Source: Candidatus Latescibacterota bacterium
GTDB taxonomy: Bacteria > JAAXHH01
Direction: 5' to 3'
DNA length: 54,416 bases
Assembly (NCBI GenBank): GCA_022823465.1
Contig: JAJEHX010000048.1
Span: forward strand, 1 to 54,416
Position 1 is the first letter of the stretch. Each line of letters opens with the position of its first letter. The notes below the pieces were generated by a model. That model worked only from the letters and a program-made list of their open reading frames with translations, did not search any database and was not told the DNA's origin. The position numbers were made by a program, and so were the translations under genes. Below, piece by piece: positions 1-8,341 of the stretch.

Positions 1-456
1 AGGAGTTGGCTTACTCTATCAAACATCGCCGTCGGGCGGTTCTCCGAGGCAATTGAAGCTATACGAAATGAAGTTCGCGATCTGGATCATATGACCATCG
101 GAGCTGCCTTCAACTATGGAATGGCGCTTTGGGGAGAAAACGGACAGCTTGTTCTTGATCCCTTCAAGCGTGTTGAGGAACTTGAACGCTCCAATCCACT
201 GAACGATCCTACCCCCAACTACCTGCAATGCATGGCTGTCACATACTGGGCTCTGGGAGAGGCGAAAACGGCGCTGGGGTTTGCGAAAAGGGCCATTGAG
301 AAAACGACTGACAGTGGCAGCCATCACCTCAGTTGCTGGCGTTACTTGGAAGTAAGTAGTTCTGAATTCCAAAAAGATACCGCGGAGATTATCGAGTTGA
401 TTTTGGGTAGGAAAGCCGTGACTCCTCTTTTTATGGAATCTAACGAACGGGTATGA
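1..456 (+). CDS. TPR-like protein, 5' truncated by window edge
   Basis: The frame is open from base 1 and ends at a TGA at 454-456, so only the C-terminal part (about 151 residues) is present. The first ATG in the frame (91) is internal, because coding-like sequence continues upstream of it. The residues look like helical tetratricopeptide-type repeats: small residues recur at helix contacts (GRFSEAIEAIRNE, then ALGEAKTALGFAKRAIEK about 80 residues later). No catalytic motif is visible. Such C-terminal TPR segments occur in cyclases, transcriptional regulators and scaffolds, so the function cannot be named. Base composition is lower in G+C than the genes further right, which fits an accessory or recently acquired edge next to a transposase remnant. 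Confidence 0.6.
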   Translation, partial: RSWLTLSNIAVGRFSEAIEAIRNEVRDLDHMTIGAAFNYGMALWGENGQLVLDPFKRVEELERSNPLNDPTPNYLQCMAVTYWALGEAKTALGFAKRAIEKTTDSGSHHLSCWRYLEVSSSEFQKDTAEIIELILGRKAVTPLFMESNERV

Positions 457-469
457 AAAACGTATGTGA

Positions 470-577
470 AAACTATCTCTACACGAGTACGAATCCTTTG
501 AAGAAATCCTATCACGCATCGGCTACTTCATCGACAAATTCTACAATCGTAAGAGCTCGCACGCGGCCTTGAACTAG
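470..577 (+). pseudogene. IS3-family transposase (OrfB) C-terminal remnant
   Basis: Reading from 470 gives about 35 residues ending HAALN and a TAG at 575-577. The stretch EYESFEEILSRIGYFIDKFY followed by NRKSSHAALN matches the end of the IS3/IS2 OrfB integrase core, which usually reads as a helix followed by YNRKRxHSALG. A TGA lies directly upstream (467-469), and neither OrfA nor the DDE core is present. This is therefore a decayed scar and not a functional element. No clear terminal inverted repeat was identified. It marks past IS activity at the left edge. Confidence 0.6.
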
Positions 578-686
578 AAGCAACAGGTTGAGACCGTGCA
601 GATGATGACACGGGTTGAACAGTAGCTCAATCGGTTGTCTCGATTGGGGTGCGCTACATTACTACAACAAGATCAACGCATAAGAT

Positions 687-1439
687 CTAAATCTTGCCCT
701 CCCGTTCCCACCTGGCGAAGAGTTCCTGTCTGTAGCGTTCCGCCTTTTCCTCGTCCTTCCTGGCCCGGGCCGCGAAGTACACCAGGCCCAGCGCTGCCCG
801 GCGGCGGTCGGACTGGTTGGCGTCCGCCCGGTGTATGATCATGCTGTGATGGGCGAACAGGTCACCCGGCTTGGCGCGCATCGCCACTTCCCGTTCCAGG
901 TCCTCGTCCGAGTAGTCCGACACGCCCTGTGAAAAGCCGAGAACGTTGGACGAGCGATGGGCCCGCATGCCCCGCCTGTGCGACCCCCGCACGTACCGCA
1001 TGCAGCCGTTTTCCTCGTCGATGTCGTCCAGGGCGATCCAGAGGGTGATCGCCTCGTTGGGCTCCAGCATGAAGTAGAAACCGTCCTGGTGCGGCGGCGT
1101 GACCGCGCCTACGCGCGCCGGCTTGTTGAACCACTGGGAACTCTTTGGGACCACGTCGTCTGCCAGCAGGAAACTCGCCAGACTCGTAAACCGGTCGGCT
1201 TTGAACAGTTTCTCGAAGTAGGGATCCAGCTCAGTCATGTTCTGCAGTCGCTTTATCGACGCGGGATCGTCCCTGTCCTCGTAAAAGGCCGTCGTATCCG
1301 GCGCGACCGGCAGTATATCGTCTATGAAGCGCTGTATGTGCGTGTTGATTTCGGCCGCTTCTCCGGCGGATAGATAACCCTCTATCAGCACGAAGCCGTC
1401 TCGGTCGAAGTCTTCCTTGAGGTGGTTTTTGAATTCCAT
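687..1439 (-). CDS. phytanoyl-CoA dioxygenase (PhyH) family protein
   Basis: This 250-residue protein has the PhyH Fe(II)/2-oxoglutarate dioxygenase fold. The iron triad is visible: HQD at residues 117-119 (PPHQDGFYF) and the distal His at about 203 (HHSMIIHRADAN), followed by an Arg cluster that would hold 2-oxoglutarate. The N-terminal phrase DRDGFVLIEGYLS is typical of the family. Family members hydroxylate lipids or small metabolites in the cytoplasm; the substrate here cannot be told from sequence. The ATG at 1439 is preceded by CAGGAGT at good spacing, which supports the start. It lies downstream of the DUF481 gene on the same strand, separated by a tandem-repeat patch. Confidence 0.88.
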   Translation of the reverse strand: MEFKNHLKEDFDRDGFVLIEGYLSAGEAAEINTHIQRFIDDILPVAPDTTAFYEDRDDPASIKRLQNMTELDPYFEKLFKADRFTSLASFLLADDVVPKSSQWFNKPARVGAVTPPHQDGFYFMLEPNEAITLWIALDDIDEENGCMRYVRGSHRRGMRAHRSSNVLGFSQGVSDYSDEDLEREVAMRAKPGDLFAHHSMIIHRADANQSDRRRAALGLVYFAARARKDEEKAERYRQELFARWEREGKI

Positions 1440-1491
1440 GGAAGGGTACTCCTGTTTACCAGGTGTTCAATTCGGATCAGAAGGTGACCAG

Positions 1492-1568
1492 CGCGCTCGC
1501 TTCGCAGTTGCGCACGCGCTTTCTTAGTTTGCGCTCGTTTTCGTAGTTTCGCACGTGCTTTCGTAGTT
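1492..1568. repeat. four degenerate ~19-bp tandem copies
   Basis: Four consecutive units of 18-20 bp lie at 1492-1509, 1510-1529, 1530-1548 and 1549-1568. Each ends in a variant of TTCGTAGTT or TTCGCAGTT and begins with a GCGC-rich half. They fill the gap between the DUF481 stop and the PhyH start on the minus strand. No open frame, stem-loop or transposon end explains them. Confidence 0.75.
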
Positions 1569-1577
1569 ATGTCCGCC

Positions 1578-2348
1578 CTAAAACATAACAGCCAATCCGT
1601 TCTCCAGCACGGTATCCAGCCTGCTGACGCCTTCCGGCGGACGGCTGTCGTAGCGCATGACGAAATTCAGGGCCAGCACGAGCGGTCCGGCCAGGTCGAT
1701 TTCCAGGTTGAGTTCTCCGAGTACGCGGGTGTCGTCGATCGCGTTCCACAGTGGTTGGAAATACACTGTGCACGTAGATACCACCCGGTCGTTGACCGCG
1801 ATTCGGGATGACAGGTATTGGCTCCACCGGACAACGGTTGACCTGCCGGGATGCGCATCACCCTCCCGCAACTCGCCCAGGCGTTCGTGCTCCAGGAACG
1901 CGGAGGCGCCCTTCCATAGCTGGAAAGCACCGGATTCGACCAGGTGGAATCGAAATCCCCCGCCGGCCAGTACACGGGTGTCGAGCTGGTAGGTCGCATC
2001 GTAGTTGTACTGGGTAAATGCTTCGAGACTGATCCGCCCAAGAAGGGGGTAATGCTGGCGCAGGTGAATCAACCCCTCATCGGCAAATCGCTCGCCCTGT
2101 TCCCAGCCGAAGTCATTTCGGGCCAGAATGAATGTATTCACCTTCGGATGATCAAAATCCAGTCGACCTTCCAGACCTATTTCCTTCAGATCCGTATTTC
2201 CCGTATGCATCTCCAGGTTTAAGGCCATGGCGCCGGAGAAACCCGTGGAGCCGGCATCCCGGCGGAGTGCTTCGATGTTGACCTGAGCCGCTGCCTGTCC
2301 TGCCGACAGCAACAGAGTCAGGAATACCAGCAGTCTGAAACAGATCAA
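1578..2348 (-). CDS. DUF481-like outer-membrane protein
   Basis: This 256-residue protein has a signal peptide (hydrophobic residues about 4-21, cleavage after AQA-like AAAQ). The rest is rich in alternating aromatic/polar strands (GFSGAMALNLEMHTGNTD; FTQYNYDATYQLDTRVLAGG), as in small beta-barrels of the DUF481/YdiY class. The family is thought to sit in the outer membrane, and some members are salt-induced; the role is unknown. The start is a TTG at 2348 with AGGAGG six bases upstream, which is a strong ribosome site. A divergent Gfo/Idh gene begins 205 bases away. Mature barrel boundaries cannot be fixed by eye. Confidence 0.65.
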   Translation of the reverse strand: MICFRLLVFLTLLLSAGQAAAQVNIEALRRDAGSTGFSGAMALNLEMHTGNTDLKEIGLEGRLDFDHPKVNTFILARNDFGWEQGERFADEGLIHLRQHYPLLGRISLEAFTQYNYDATYQLDTRVLAGGGFRFHLVESGAFQLWKGASAFLEHERLGELREGDAHPGRSTVVRWSQYLSSRIAVNDRVVSTCTVYFQPLWNAIDDTRVLGELNLEIDLAGPLVLALNFVMRYDSRPPEGVSRLDTVLENGLAVMF

Positions 2349-2553
2349 TCAAGGCCTCCTGAAACGTGCGGCGAGTTCGACAAAAGAGATCGAGACAGCC
2401 CGAATTCTGTCTCCGGGCGTTTTGCAGATTGAACGCGGGTCAAATCAAAATACTTAATGCTTGCCATACCCATACGCGGCGGCTTTCATTGTCGTAATAT
2501 ATCTCAACGTCTAACGGTAGTGAAACAATATGTGAGCGATAGAAAGGCGAATC

Positions 2554-3561
2554 ATGTCCAGCATACGAGTCGGCTTGATCGGTTACGGCGGCTGGACCCG
2601 GCTGGCGTTCGTGCCCGCCCTCCGTCAGCACGAAGGGGTCCGGATCGTGTCCGCCGCGGCGTTCAGCAAGGCCTCACAGGATCGTATCCGCGAGGAACTG
2701 GGTCCCGATGTACAGGTCTACGGCGGCTTCGAGGCGTTGCTGGACGGTCCCGAGGTTGATGCCGTCATGATGGCCATACCGGATGCTATCCATGAAGCCG
2801 CCATGGATGCGGTTCTTGGCGCTGGCGTCGCCGCCTATTATGAACCGCCGCTCGCCGGCCGTCCCGACGACATACGCAAGATGCTAAAGCGGCTGGTTGC
2901 CGCGGACCAGATCACCCACGGCGACCTGGAGATCGGTTTCGCTACCGTCGTGCTTCGTACCGCCGAGCTGGTGCGGCAGGGCGCGGTCGGCGCACCGCAG
3001 ACAATTCATCTGAAACTGCGGAGCAACTGGGCGGGATTCGGTGGACCGGATCTCTGTCTCGCCCACCATCTGGGGCCGTGGTACGTGGACGGACTGAACA
3101 GCATCATAGGCCGTTCGCCCGGCCGCGTGCTCGTCATGGATGGCCACGGGCAGACCGGTCGGCGCCAGTTCCACAGCCTGGCCCAATTCGACTACGGCGG
3201 GCTCTGGGGCACGATCCATTTAAACATAGATTCGGTGGACGAGCTGGTGACCACGATTGAGGTGACCGGCGATGAAGGTGATTTGACTGTCGACTATTTT
3301 CGCAACACGATAAACCTGCGAAGCAAGTCCGATTCAGAAGGCGATGTAATCCACGTAGAACCGGCGTTGCCGGTAGTGGGCGGATGGCCCGGCGAGGCGG
3401 AAAGCGTCGCCGAGTTCCTGGGCGCCGTCGAGAATGGCACGCCAAACCGAACCGACGGCAGGATGGCCGCGCAGCTCTATCTCACGGGGCTGGCCATTGA
3501 ACGGTCGAAGGACACGGGCGGCTGGGTCGAGATTGAAGGCGTGGCCGGACTCGGCTCGTAG
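2554..3561 (+). CDS. Gfo/Idh/MocA-family oxidoreductase, atypical active site
   Basis: This is a 335-residue NAD(P)-binding protein. The N-terminal Rossmann motif is GLIGYGGWTRLAF (residues about 6-18), and DAVMMAIPDAIH follows at about 70-81. Most Gfo/Idh/MocA dehydrogenases carry an EKP motif that supplies a catalytic lysine; here the equivalent segment reads YYEPPLAG, with Pro in place of Lys. The protein may therefore have lost classical dehydrogenase activity, or act on an unusual substrate. The C-terminal alpha/beta domain is complete to IEGVAGLGS. AAAGGCG precedes the ATG. The 3' end is the first copy of a short tandem repeat that continues past the stop. Confidence 0.8.
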   Translation: MSSIRVGLIGYGGWTRLAFVPALRQHEGVRIVSAAAFSKASQDRIREELGPDVQVYGGFEALLDGPEVDAVMMAIPDAIHEAAMDAVLGAGVAAYYEPPLAGRPDDIRKMLKRLVAADQITHGDLEIGFATVVLRTAELVRQGAVGAPQTIHLKLRSNWAGFGGPDLCLAHHLGPWYVDGLNSIIGRSPGRVLVMDGHGQTGRRQFHSLAQFDYGGLWGTIHLNIDSVDELVTTIEVTGDEGDLTVDYFRNTINLRSKSDSEGDVIHVEPALPVVGGWPGEAESVAEFLGAVENGTPNRTDGRMAAQLYLTGLAIERSKDTGGWVEIEGVAGLGS

Positions 3562-3604
3562 TGGCCTAAATCGACCTGTACCTGTAGTGGCCGAACTCGA
3601 CTAT
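3541..3604. repeat. three degenerate copies spanning a stop codon
   Basis: Copies beginning GTGGCCGGACTCG (3541), GTGGCCTAAATCGA (3561) and GTGGCCGAACTCGA (3587) follow one another. The first copy is the last 20 bases of the coding region and the next two are intergenic. The sequence therefore shows a coding 3' end echoed downstream. Confidence 0.7.
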
Positions 3605-3627
3605 CAACGTTGAATTGGGAGGCCGGC

Positions 3628-4371
3628 ATGAGGGGAGTAAGAGTCGATCCTGAACGGAGGGAAACGCGGATTCTCAGGCGGCATGTGCCGTTTGCCGGTG
3701 CGCGCGTGCTCGACATCGGCTGCGGCGACGGCCGGCTGTCGAACCGGATCAGGGGATGGATTGATTCGATTGTCGGGGTAGACATGGCCGGAGAGGACGT
3801 AAGGCGCGCCCATGCCAGGAAGCGGCTGGAGGACGTTGCCCGGTTCGCCGTGGCCGACGCATCCCGTCTGCCCTTTCAGGACCGCAGTTTTGACCTGGCC
3901 CTGTTCTCCTGGTCCTTGTGATGAGTGCGACAAGAGGGCATGGGGCATGCCCTTTGCGAAGCCTGTCGCGTAGTGAAGCCTGGGGGCTGTGTCGTCGATA
4001 TACGTCCGCACTTTCCGGTAAGCGTGGGTAATCGCCGTCACGCACGACAGCAGGTGTACTGCCTGGTGGAAGATGAAGTGACCCAGGTAGCCACACTGGC
4101 CCGGGACTATGTCGACTTTCATTTCGCGGACAGGGTGGTGGCGGAAGCGATCAGGAACCGAAGCTTGATCCTGGACCTGCACACCGATTTCGTTTTTCGG
4201 CACTATTTCGAACGCCTGGACCTGTTCGACGAGTGCAGGGCAAGGTGGTGGGACAAGGCGCACATTCCCGTGACGGACCGGCGCCTCCTGGAACGGACCA
4301 TGCTTCGCCATTCCGCGGCGGTTATCCGCGTAGACACTCCGGTTCAACTCCGCGTGTTAACGAAGGTGTAA
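3628..4371 (+). pseudogene. class I SAM methyltransferase with two in-frame TGA codons
   Basis: The first part carries the SAM-binding motif VLDIGCGDGRLSNRI and the motif II/III region (VADASRLPFQDRSFDLALFSWSL). The second part continues in the same frame with MGHALCEACRVVKPGG, the standard post-motif III helix and strand. Between them lie two consecutive TGA codons (3919-3924), exactly where homologues usually have SLHHV or SLHDV; the flanking Leu and Val are kept. ATG 3628 with GGAGG upstream is the likely start; TTG 3610 is an alternative. The gene is either a nonsense pseudogene, two coupled ORFs (GTG at 3925), or a local sequence error made of compensating indels. The C-terminal domain (4020-4371) is intact. 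Confidence 0.7.
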
Positions 4372-4394
4372 TCGAATAGAAGGGAGATTCAGCC

Positions 4395-5120
4395 ATGGCC
4401 AATCCGGGCTCGCTGAAATATCGCATCCGCAACGGCGAAATCGTGAACGGTATTGGGGTATCCATGGAGTCCGGCGAGGAGGAACTGGCGCGGATTCTTC
4501 AGCAGGGTAAGATCGATTTCTTCAATGTCGACTGCCAGCATGGCCCCCAGAGCGAGGATCGGATCGTTGCCTTCTGCGCCGCCGCCGAAGCGCTGGGCGT
4601 GCCGGTGATCCTGCGCATAAAGCACACCCGGCACACTTACCTGATCGGCAATTACCTGGATCTGGGTCCCGCGGGGATTCTCGTTCCCGAAGTCAAGGAA
4701 ACGGCTACCGTGCGGGAGGCGGCCCATTTCTTTTACTATCCGCAGTTCGGAGGTAGAAGCTGGGGCGGAAGCGCGCGCCACGGCATCGGGGACCGTTCCG
4801 ACCGCCTCGAATACGCTGCCTGGTGGAATGACACCGGCGTGTTGTGGCTGCAGCTCGAGTCGGTCGACGCCGTCATCAACTGCCGGCAACTGGCCCTGGA
4901 CGGCGTGGACGTGCTCACTTTTGGTCCCAATGACCTGATGTTCGACATCGAACGGTACCGCCGGCCGCCCTTCCGGACCGTGGACGACTGCGTCCGGCAT
5001 GTCGCCCGCGAGATGGAAGGCACGTCAGTCGCCGTCAGCCTGGCGCTCCAGGACCCGTCGGAACGGGACAAGTACATCGACATGGGCCTTACGGTGCTGC
5101 AGACGCCCATGGTGGTTTGA
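4395..5120 (+). CDS. HpcH/HpaI-family aldolase
   Basis: This 241-residue protein matches the HpcH/HpaI class II pyruvate aldolases (2-keto-3-deoxy-sugar acid or 4-hydroxy-2-ketoheptanedioate aldolase type). Visible signatures are FFNVDCQHGPQSEDRI, AGILVPEVKET, the metal-site Glu in WLQLESVDAVIN, and TFGPNDLMFDI, the counterpart of the usual FIGPNDL. The family cleaves 2-keto-3-deoxy acids to pyruvate plus an aldehyde in the cytoplasm. GGGAGA precedes the ATG. It lies between oxidoreductases, which fits sugar-acid breakdown, but the substrate is not determined by sequence. Confidence 0.85.
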   Translation: MANPGSLKYRIRNGEIVNGIGVSMESGEEELARILQQGKIDFFNVDCQHGPQSEDRIVAFCAAAEALGVPVILRIKHTRHTYLIGNYLDLGPAGILVPEVKETATVREAAHFFYYPQFGGRSWGGSARHGIGDRSDRLEYAAWWNDTGVLWLQLESVDAVINCRQLALDGVDVLTFGPNDLMFDIERYRRPPFRTVDDCVRHVAREMEGTSVAVSLALQDPSERDKYIDMGLTVLQTPMVV

Positions 5121-5276
5121 CGCACATGAGGCATGGCGTGGGTCCAATGCGCCTTTGGACACGCGGCCCCCAGTCCGGATCAGACGAGCCGCGTCCCTGA
5201 TTGTGACGACGCCAATGCTTGACCATCTTGCCGGTCCATCCAATACATTGCCTGACGAACAGCGAAGGGAATTCAG

Positions 5277-6278
5277 ATGAATCGTCCGCCGGAAGCATAT
5301 ATCCATGTCCAGGAAAGCGACTTGCTGGAGTTTACGACAGACTGTTTCGAAAAAGTGGGTCTATCCAATCACCATGCCTCGATCATCAGCCGTCTGCTGG
5401 TGAACTCGGATCTTCGAGGTGTACGAAGCCACGGCGTCCGGGCGGCTTCGGGATATACGCGCGGATTCGCGGAGGGACACTTCAACGCCAGCCCCAACGT
5501 GCGGGTTATTGCCGAATCGCCTACTTCTGTGATCGTGGACGGTGACGGCACGCTTGGGTACTGGCCCATGGTGGACGCAACGGAAAAGGCAATCGCCAAA
5601 GCCCGCGAAACGGGACTGGGCATGGGATTGGCCCGGCATATCGGGCACTACGGATCGGCAGGCCACTACACCCGCATGTGCATGGAATCCGGGTGCATTG
5701 GATACTCGGTACAGGGCTACCGCAACATGGGTGATGCCCGCGGCGAGGATCCGAAGCCGCAGATCGGCTATTTTGGGAATCCACCTCTCTGCTTCGGCAT
5801 TCCAGCAGGCGAAGAGCCGCCGATTGTGCAGGACGTGGCCACCCGAATCCTGGCCGATTACCAGCATTCGCCCGAATTCGACGATCTCCTGTCCCGCATA
5901 CCGGCCGCCTTCTTCAAGAGCATTGGATACGGGGCAGTCGCCACGGTCATGGGATGCGCGCTGGCCGGCGCCGCCTTGCCGGAGGCCGATGAAGTGCAGG
6001 CTCGGTGGCCCGGGGCGAATCATGGCGGCATGGTATTGGCGGTTCACATTGAAACGGTGATCCCCGAAGGAGATTTCCGGAAGGAAGTCGATCGATTCGT
6101 AAAGGATGTAAGGGAAACCTATGAGCCCATGCCGGGATATGAAGAGGCGTTGTTACCGGGTGCGATAGAAGAAGAGCGCATGGCGCTCCACAGGAAGCAG
6201 GGGATCCGGTTCGGCGAGATCGAACAGAACACGGTACGGGAAATGGGCGAGCGGGTGGGCGTGCCGCTGCCTTTTTAA
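5277..6278 (+). CDS. malate/L-lactate dehydrogenase (Ldh2) family oxidoreductase
   Basis: This 333-residue member of the Ldh_2/YlbC/AllD family is NAD(P)H-dependent and unrelated to classical lactate dehydrogenases. The N-terminal helical segment ends in SDLRGVRSHGVRA, the family signature (DxRGxxSHG). GLARHIGHYGSAGHY matches the conserved region holding the catalytic His, and GANHGGMVLAVHIE matches the late nucleotide-loop region. Relatives reduce 2-keto acids or oxidise ureidoglycolate or 2,3-diketogulonate. Following the aldolase, it could handle a 2-keto acid product (inference). AAGGGAA precedes the ATG. Confidence 0.88.
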   Translation: MNRPPEAYIHVQESDLLEFTTDCFEKVGLSNHHASIISRLLVNSDLRGVRSHGVRAASGYTRGFAEGHFNASPNVRVIAESPTSVIVDGDGTLGYWPMVDATEKAIAKARETGLGMGLARHIGHYGSAGHYTRMCMESGCIGYSVQGYRNMGDARGEDPKPQIGYFGNPPLCFGIPAGEEPPIVQDVATRILADYQHSPEFDDLLSRIPAAFFKSIGYGAVATVMGCALAGAALPEADEVQARWPGANHGGMVLAVHIETVIPEGDFRKEVDRFVKDVRETYEPMPGYEEALLPGAIEEERMALHRKQGIRFGEIEQNTVREMGERVGVPLPF

Positions 6279-6435
6279 CGAATGGACAGGTTGTGGTTAT
6301 AGGGGTTGTTTCGGACAGTTATTCACTCGAATCGATTTCCAGGGAAGAGACAGGAGAAAATCGAGGATTAAAGCACTTGCATCAAGCCGCTCGGCAGAGT
6401 TCCGTCCGATCGATTCGGCGGTTGAGCCTCATTCT

Positions 6436-7137
6436 TTGGGGAAGTGTGTTTTCCTTCATTTGGCTCCCGGCATCGCAAACATAGCGGCGACTTTGCTGGG
6501 ATTAGCGACTTTTTGGAACCCGTCATTACCGCCGGAACTATTCATCGGCGTATTGTCGAACGTTCTCGTGCTGATTCCCATGCAGCTAGGCTACCTCTAC
6601 TACCTGGCTAAGAAGCGGCACAACCCGGGTTGGTCGCTTGAAGGCATCGTAGTATACAACCAACCAGTCTCCTGGTCTCGCTATTTCATATGGGTTCCCG
6701 CGATCCTGGTGCCAACTGCCATTATCTTTTTAGCGCTGGAGCCGATCACTCATTGGCTTGAAACTTTCGTTGGTATCAGGATCTTGGCGTTGTACCAAAT
6801 GACAGGAGTTTCGGAGGTCGCAGGGATCGTTTTATTTGCGAACATCGTGCTCACCGGCATCCTCGTTCCCATAACCGAAGAGCTCTATTTCCGTGGGTAT
6901 CTGCTCCCAAGAATGCCAAGCCAGTTCGGACGCCTGAAGCCTGTCGCACACAGCTTGCTTTTCTCCATATACCATTTTGACGCGCCCTGGATGATTCCGG
7001 TCCGCACGCTGGGCATTCTGCCACTCATCTACACAACCATCCACACGCGCAGCGTCCGCCCCGGCATATTCGCGCACTGTCTGGTCAATTTGGCAGACTT
7101 CTTCGATTCCATATCGAGACGTATTGGGAGAGGGTGA
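6436..7137 (+). CDS. CPBP (CAAX-like) intramembrane metalloprotease, N-terminus frameshifted
   Basis: This integral membrane protein of about 233 residues has the CPBP/Abi motifs: ITEELYFRGYLLPR (EExxxR), HSLLFSIYHF (first His/metal segment) and RPGIFAHCLVN (second His). Such proteins include Rce1-like proteases and bacteriocin-immunity proteins. The TTG at 6436 lacks a convincing ribosome site. An overlapping frame (from GTG 6293) ends LSLILWGSVFSFIWLPASQT, and adding one C to the run at 6466-6468 would fuse it smoothly into PGIANIAATLLGLATF. The true gene therefore probably begins near 6293 and carries a -1 shift, real or from sequencing. Codon use is AT-richer than in the neighbours. Confidence 0.72.
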   Translation: MGKCVFLHLAPGIANIAATLLGLATFWNPSLPPELFIGVLSNVLVLIPMQLGYLYYLAKKRHNPGWSLEGIVVYNQPVSWSRYFIWVPAILVPTAIIFLALEPITHWLETFVGIRILALYQMTGVSEVAGIVLFANIVLTGILVPITEELYFRGYLLPRMPSQFGRLKPVAHSLLFSIYHFDAPWMIPVRTLGILPLIYTTIHTRSVRPGIFAHCLVNLADFFDSISRRIGRG

Positions 7138-7237
7138 ATGAGCAAGTGAGGATCTTCAAGCGTTTATTGTTTTTTGAATCAAGTGCCAAATAGCGCATAG
7201 TCGACTTTGATTCAGAGATTTATCGGAGGGTAATCAC
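7138..7237. other. short intergenic region with imperfect inverted repeat
   Basis: TTGAATCAAG and CTTTGATTCA form an imperfect inverted pair upstream of the GTG-started oxidoreductase. This could be an operator or a weak terminator for the preceding gene. No T-run follows it, so a terminator reading is weak. Confidence 0.3.
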
Positions 7238-8332
7238 GTGCCAAAGTACCGGGCAGGACTTATTGGACTGGGCTGGATGGGTATGCTTTATGATCTCGCG
7301 GAACGGACGGGCGTGTGGGACGTGGATGATATCGATCGTCCCACGCCCGAGCTGAATATCCACCGGCGTTTTCTATACCACGAAAATCCCGGAACAGAGG
7401 GCCTGCCGTCCACCTACGCCGAGGCGCTGTGGGACCGTCCTGAGATCGGCCTGGTCGCGGCGGCGGATCGGGATGTAAAGCGGCTGCGGGCCTTCAGAGA
7501 GCGATACGGTGTCGTCGCCCTCTATGACGATGCCGGGGATATGCTGGCCATCGAGCGGCCGGATATCGTATCCATTGCCACGAACACCAAGCATCGCGCC
7601 GACCTGACCTGCCTGGCCGTCCATCACGGAGCGAAAGGCATTTTCACCGAAAAACCCATGGCCCATACGCTCGAAGAAGCGGACCGTATGGTGCGGACCT
7701 GCGCGGCCGCGGGCGTCCCATTGAGCTGCGGCGCCATCACCACTACCCACCCATCCTTCGAACGCGCCAGGCAACTGATACGCGATGGCACTATCGGCGA
7801 TCTGGTATCCATGGAGGCCTATGGTCCTTTTGCACAACACCAGAACTGGTCCTATTTCCTGGACAGTGATCCGGCCTGGGTGATCGGAACGGGCGACCAG
7901 CCGCGCCGGGAGTCGGGAAGCGACGAGTTCGCCGGGCAGGGCATGATGGTCACCGAGAGCGGTCTCGTCGTGCATTTCCGCAAGGGCGCGCCCGGTGTGC
8001 GCCTTACCGGCAGCAAGGGCGAGATGGCTTTTGATTTTCCGTCCGCCTGGCAGCGATGGGAGACTATGGAAGTGGAAGGTCGGCAGTACCGTGTGGAACT
8101 ACCCTGGCCGGGGCCCCAGTTCGTGCCCCCCTACGGAGGGGTTTATTCGCTGAATGATGTTATGGACTGCCTGGCAGGGAAGCTGGACGAACCAAAGAAC
8201 TCGGGCCGCAGGGTGGCCATGGCGCTGGAAGTGGAAATCGCCCTGAAACTCTCCTCGGCGAAGGGCGGCGTACGGGTGGACCTGCCCCTGGAGGATCGAT
8301 CGTTGGGTCTGAATTACGACTGGTTTCGGTAG
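7238..8332 (+). CDS. Gfo/Idh/MocA-family oxidoreductase
   Basis: This 364-residue dehydrogenase has the Rossmann motif GLIGLGWMGMLYD near the N-terminus and an intact EKP motif (GIFTEKPMAHTLEEAD, about residue 135), which carries the catalytic lysine. It keeps the residues lost in the paralogue at 2554-3561. The C-terminal domain (about 150-360) holds the substrate. The family oxidises or reduces sugars, inositols and their derivatives with NAD(P). The start is a GTG at 7238 with GGAGGG upstream. It converges on an aminotransferase gene 9 bases further on. Confidence 0.88.
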   Translation: MPKYRAGLIGLGWMGMLYDLAERTGVWDVDDIDRPTPELNIHRRFLYHENPGTEGLPSTYAEALWDRPEIGLVAAADRDVKRLRAFRERYGVVALYDDAGDMLAIERPDIVSIATNTKHRADLTCLAVHHGAKGIFTEKPMAHTLEEADRMVRTCAAAGVPLSCGAITTTHPSFERARQLIRDGTIGDLVSMEAYGPFAQHQNWSYFLDSDPAWVIGTGDQPRRESGSDEFAGQGMMVTESGLVVHFRKGAPGVRLTGSKGEMAFDFPSAWQRWETMEVEGRQYRVELPWPGPQFVPPYGGVYSLNDVMDCLAGKLDEPKNSGRRVAMALEVEIALKLSSAKGGVRVDLPLEDRSLGLNYDWFR

Positions 8333-8341
8333 GGACTCTGT

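Noticed and set aside
3919-3924. Selenocysteine recoding
   Set aside because: Tandem TGA at a His/Asp position that does not need Sec, no SECIS-like hairpin noticed just downstream, and TGA is a common stop in neighbouring genes.
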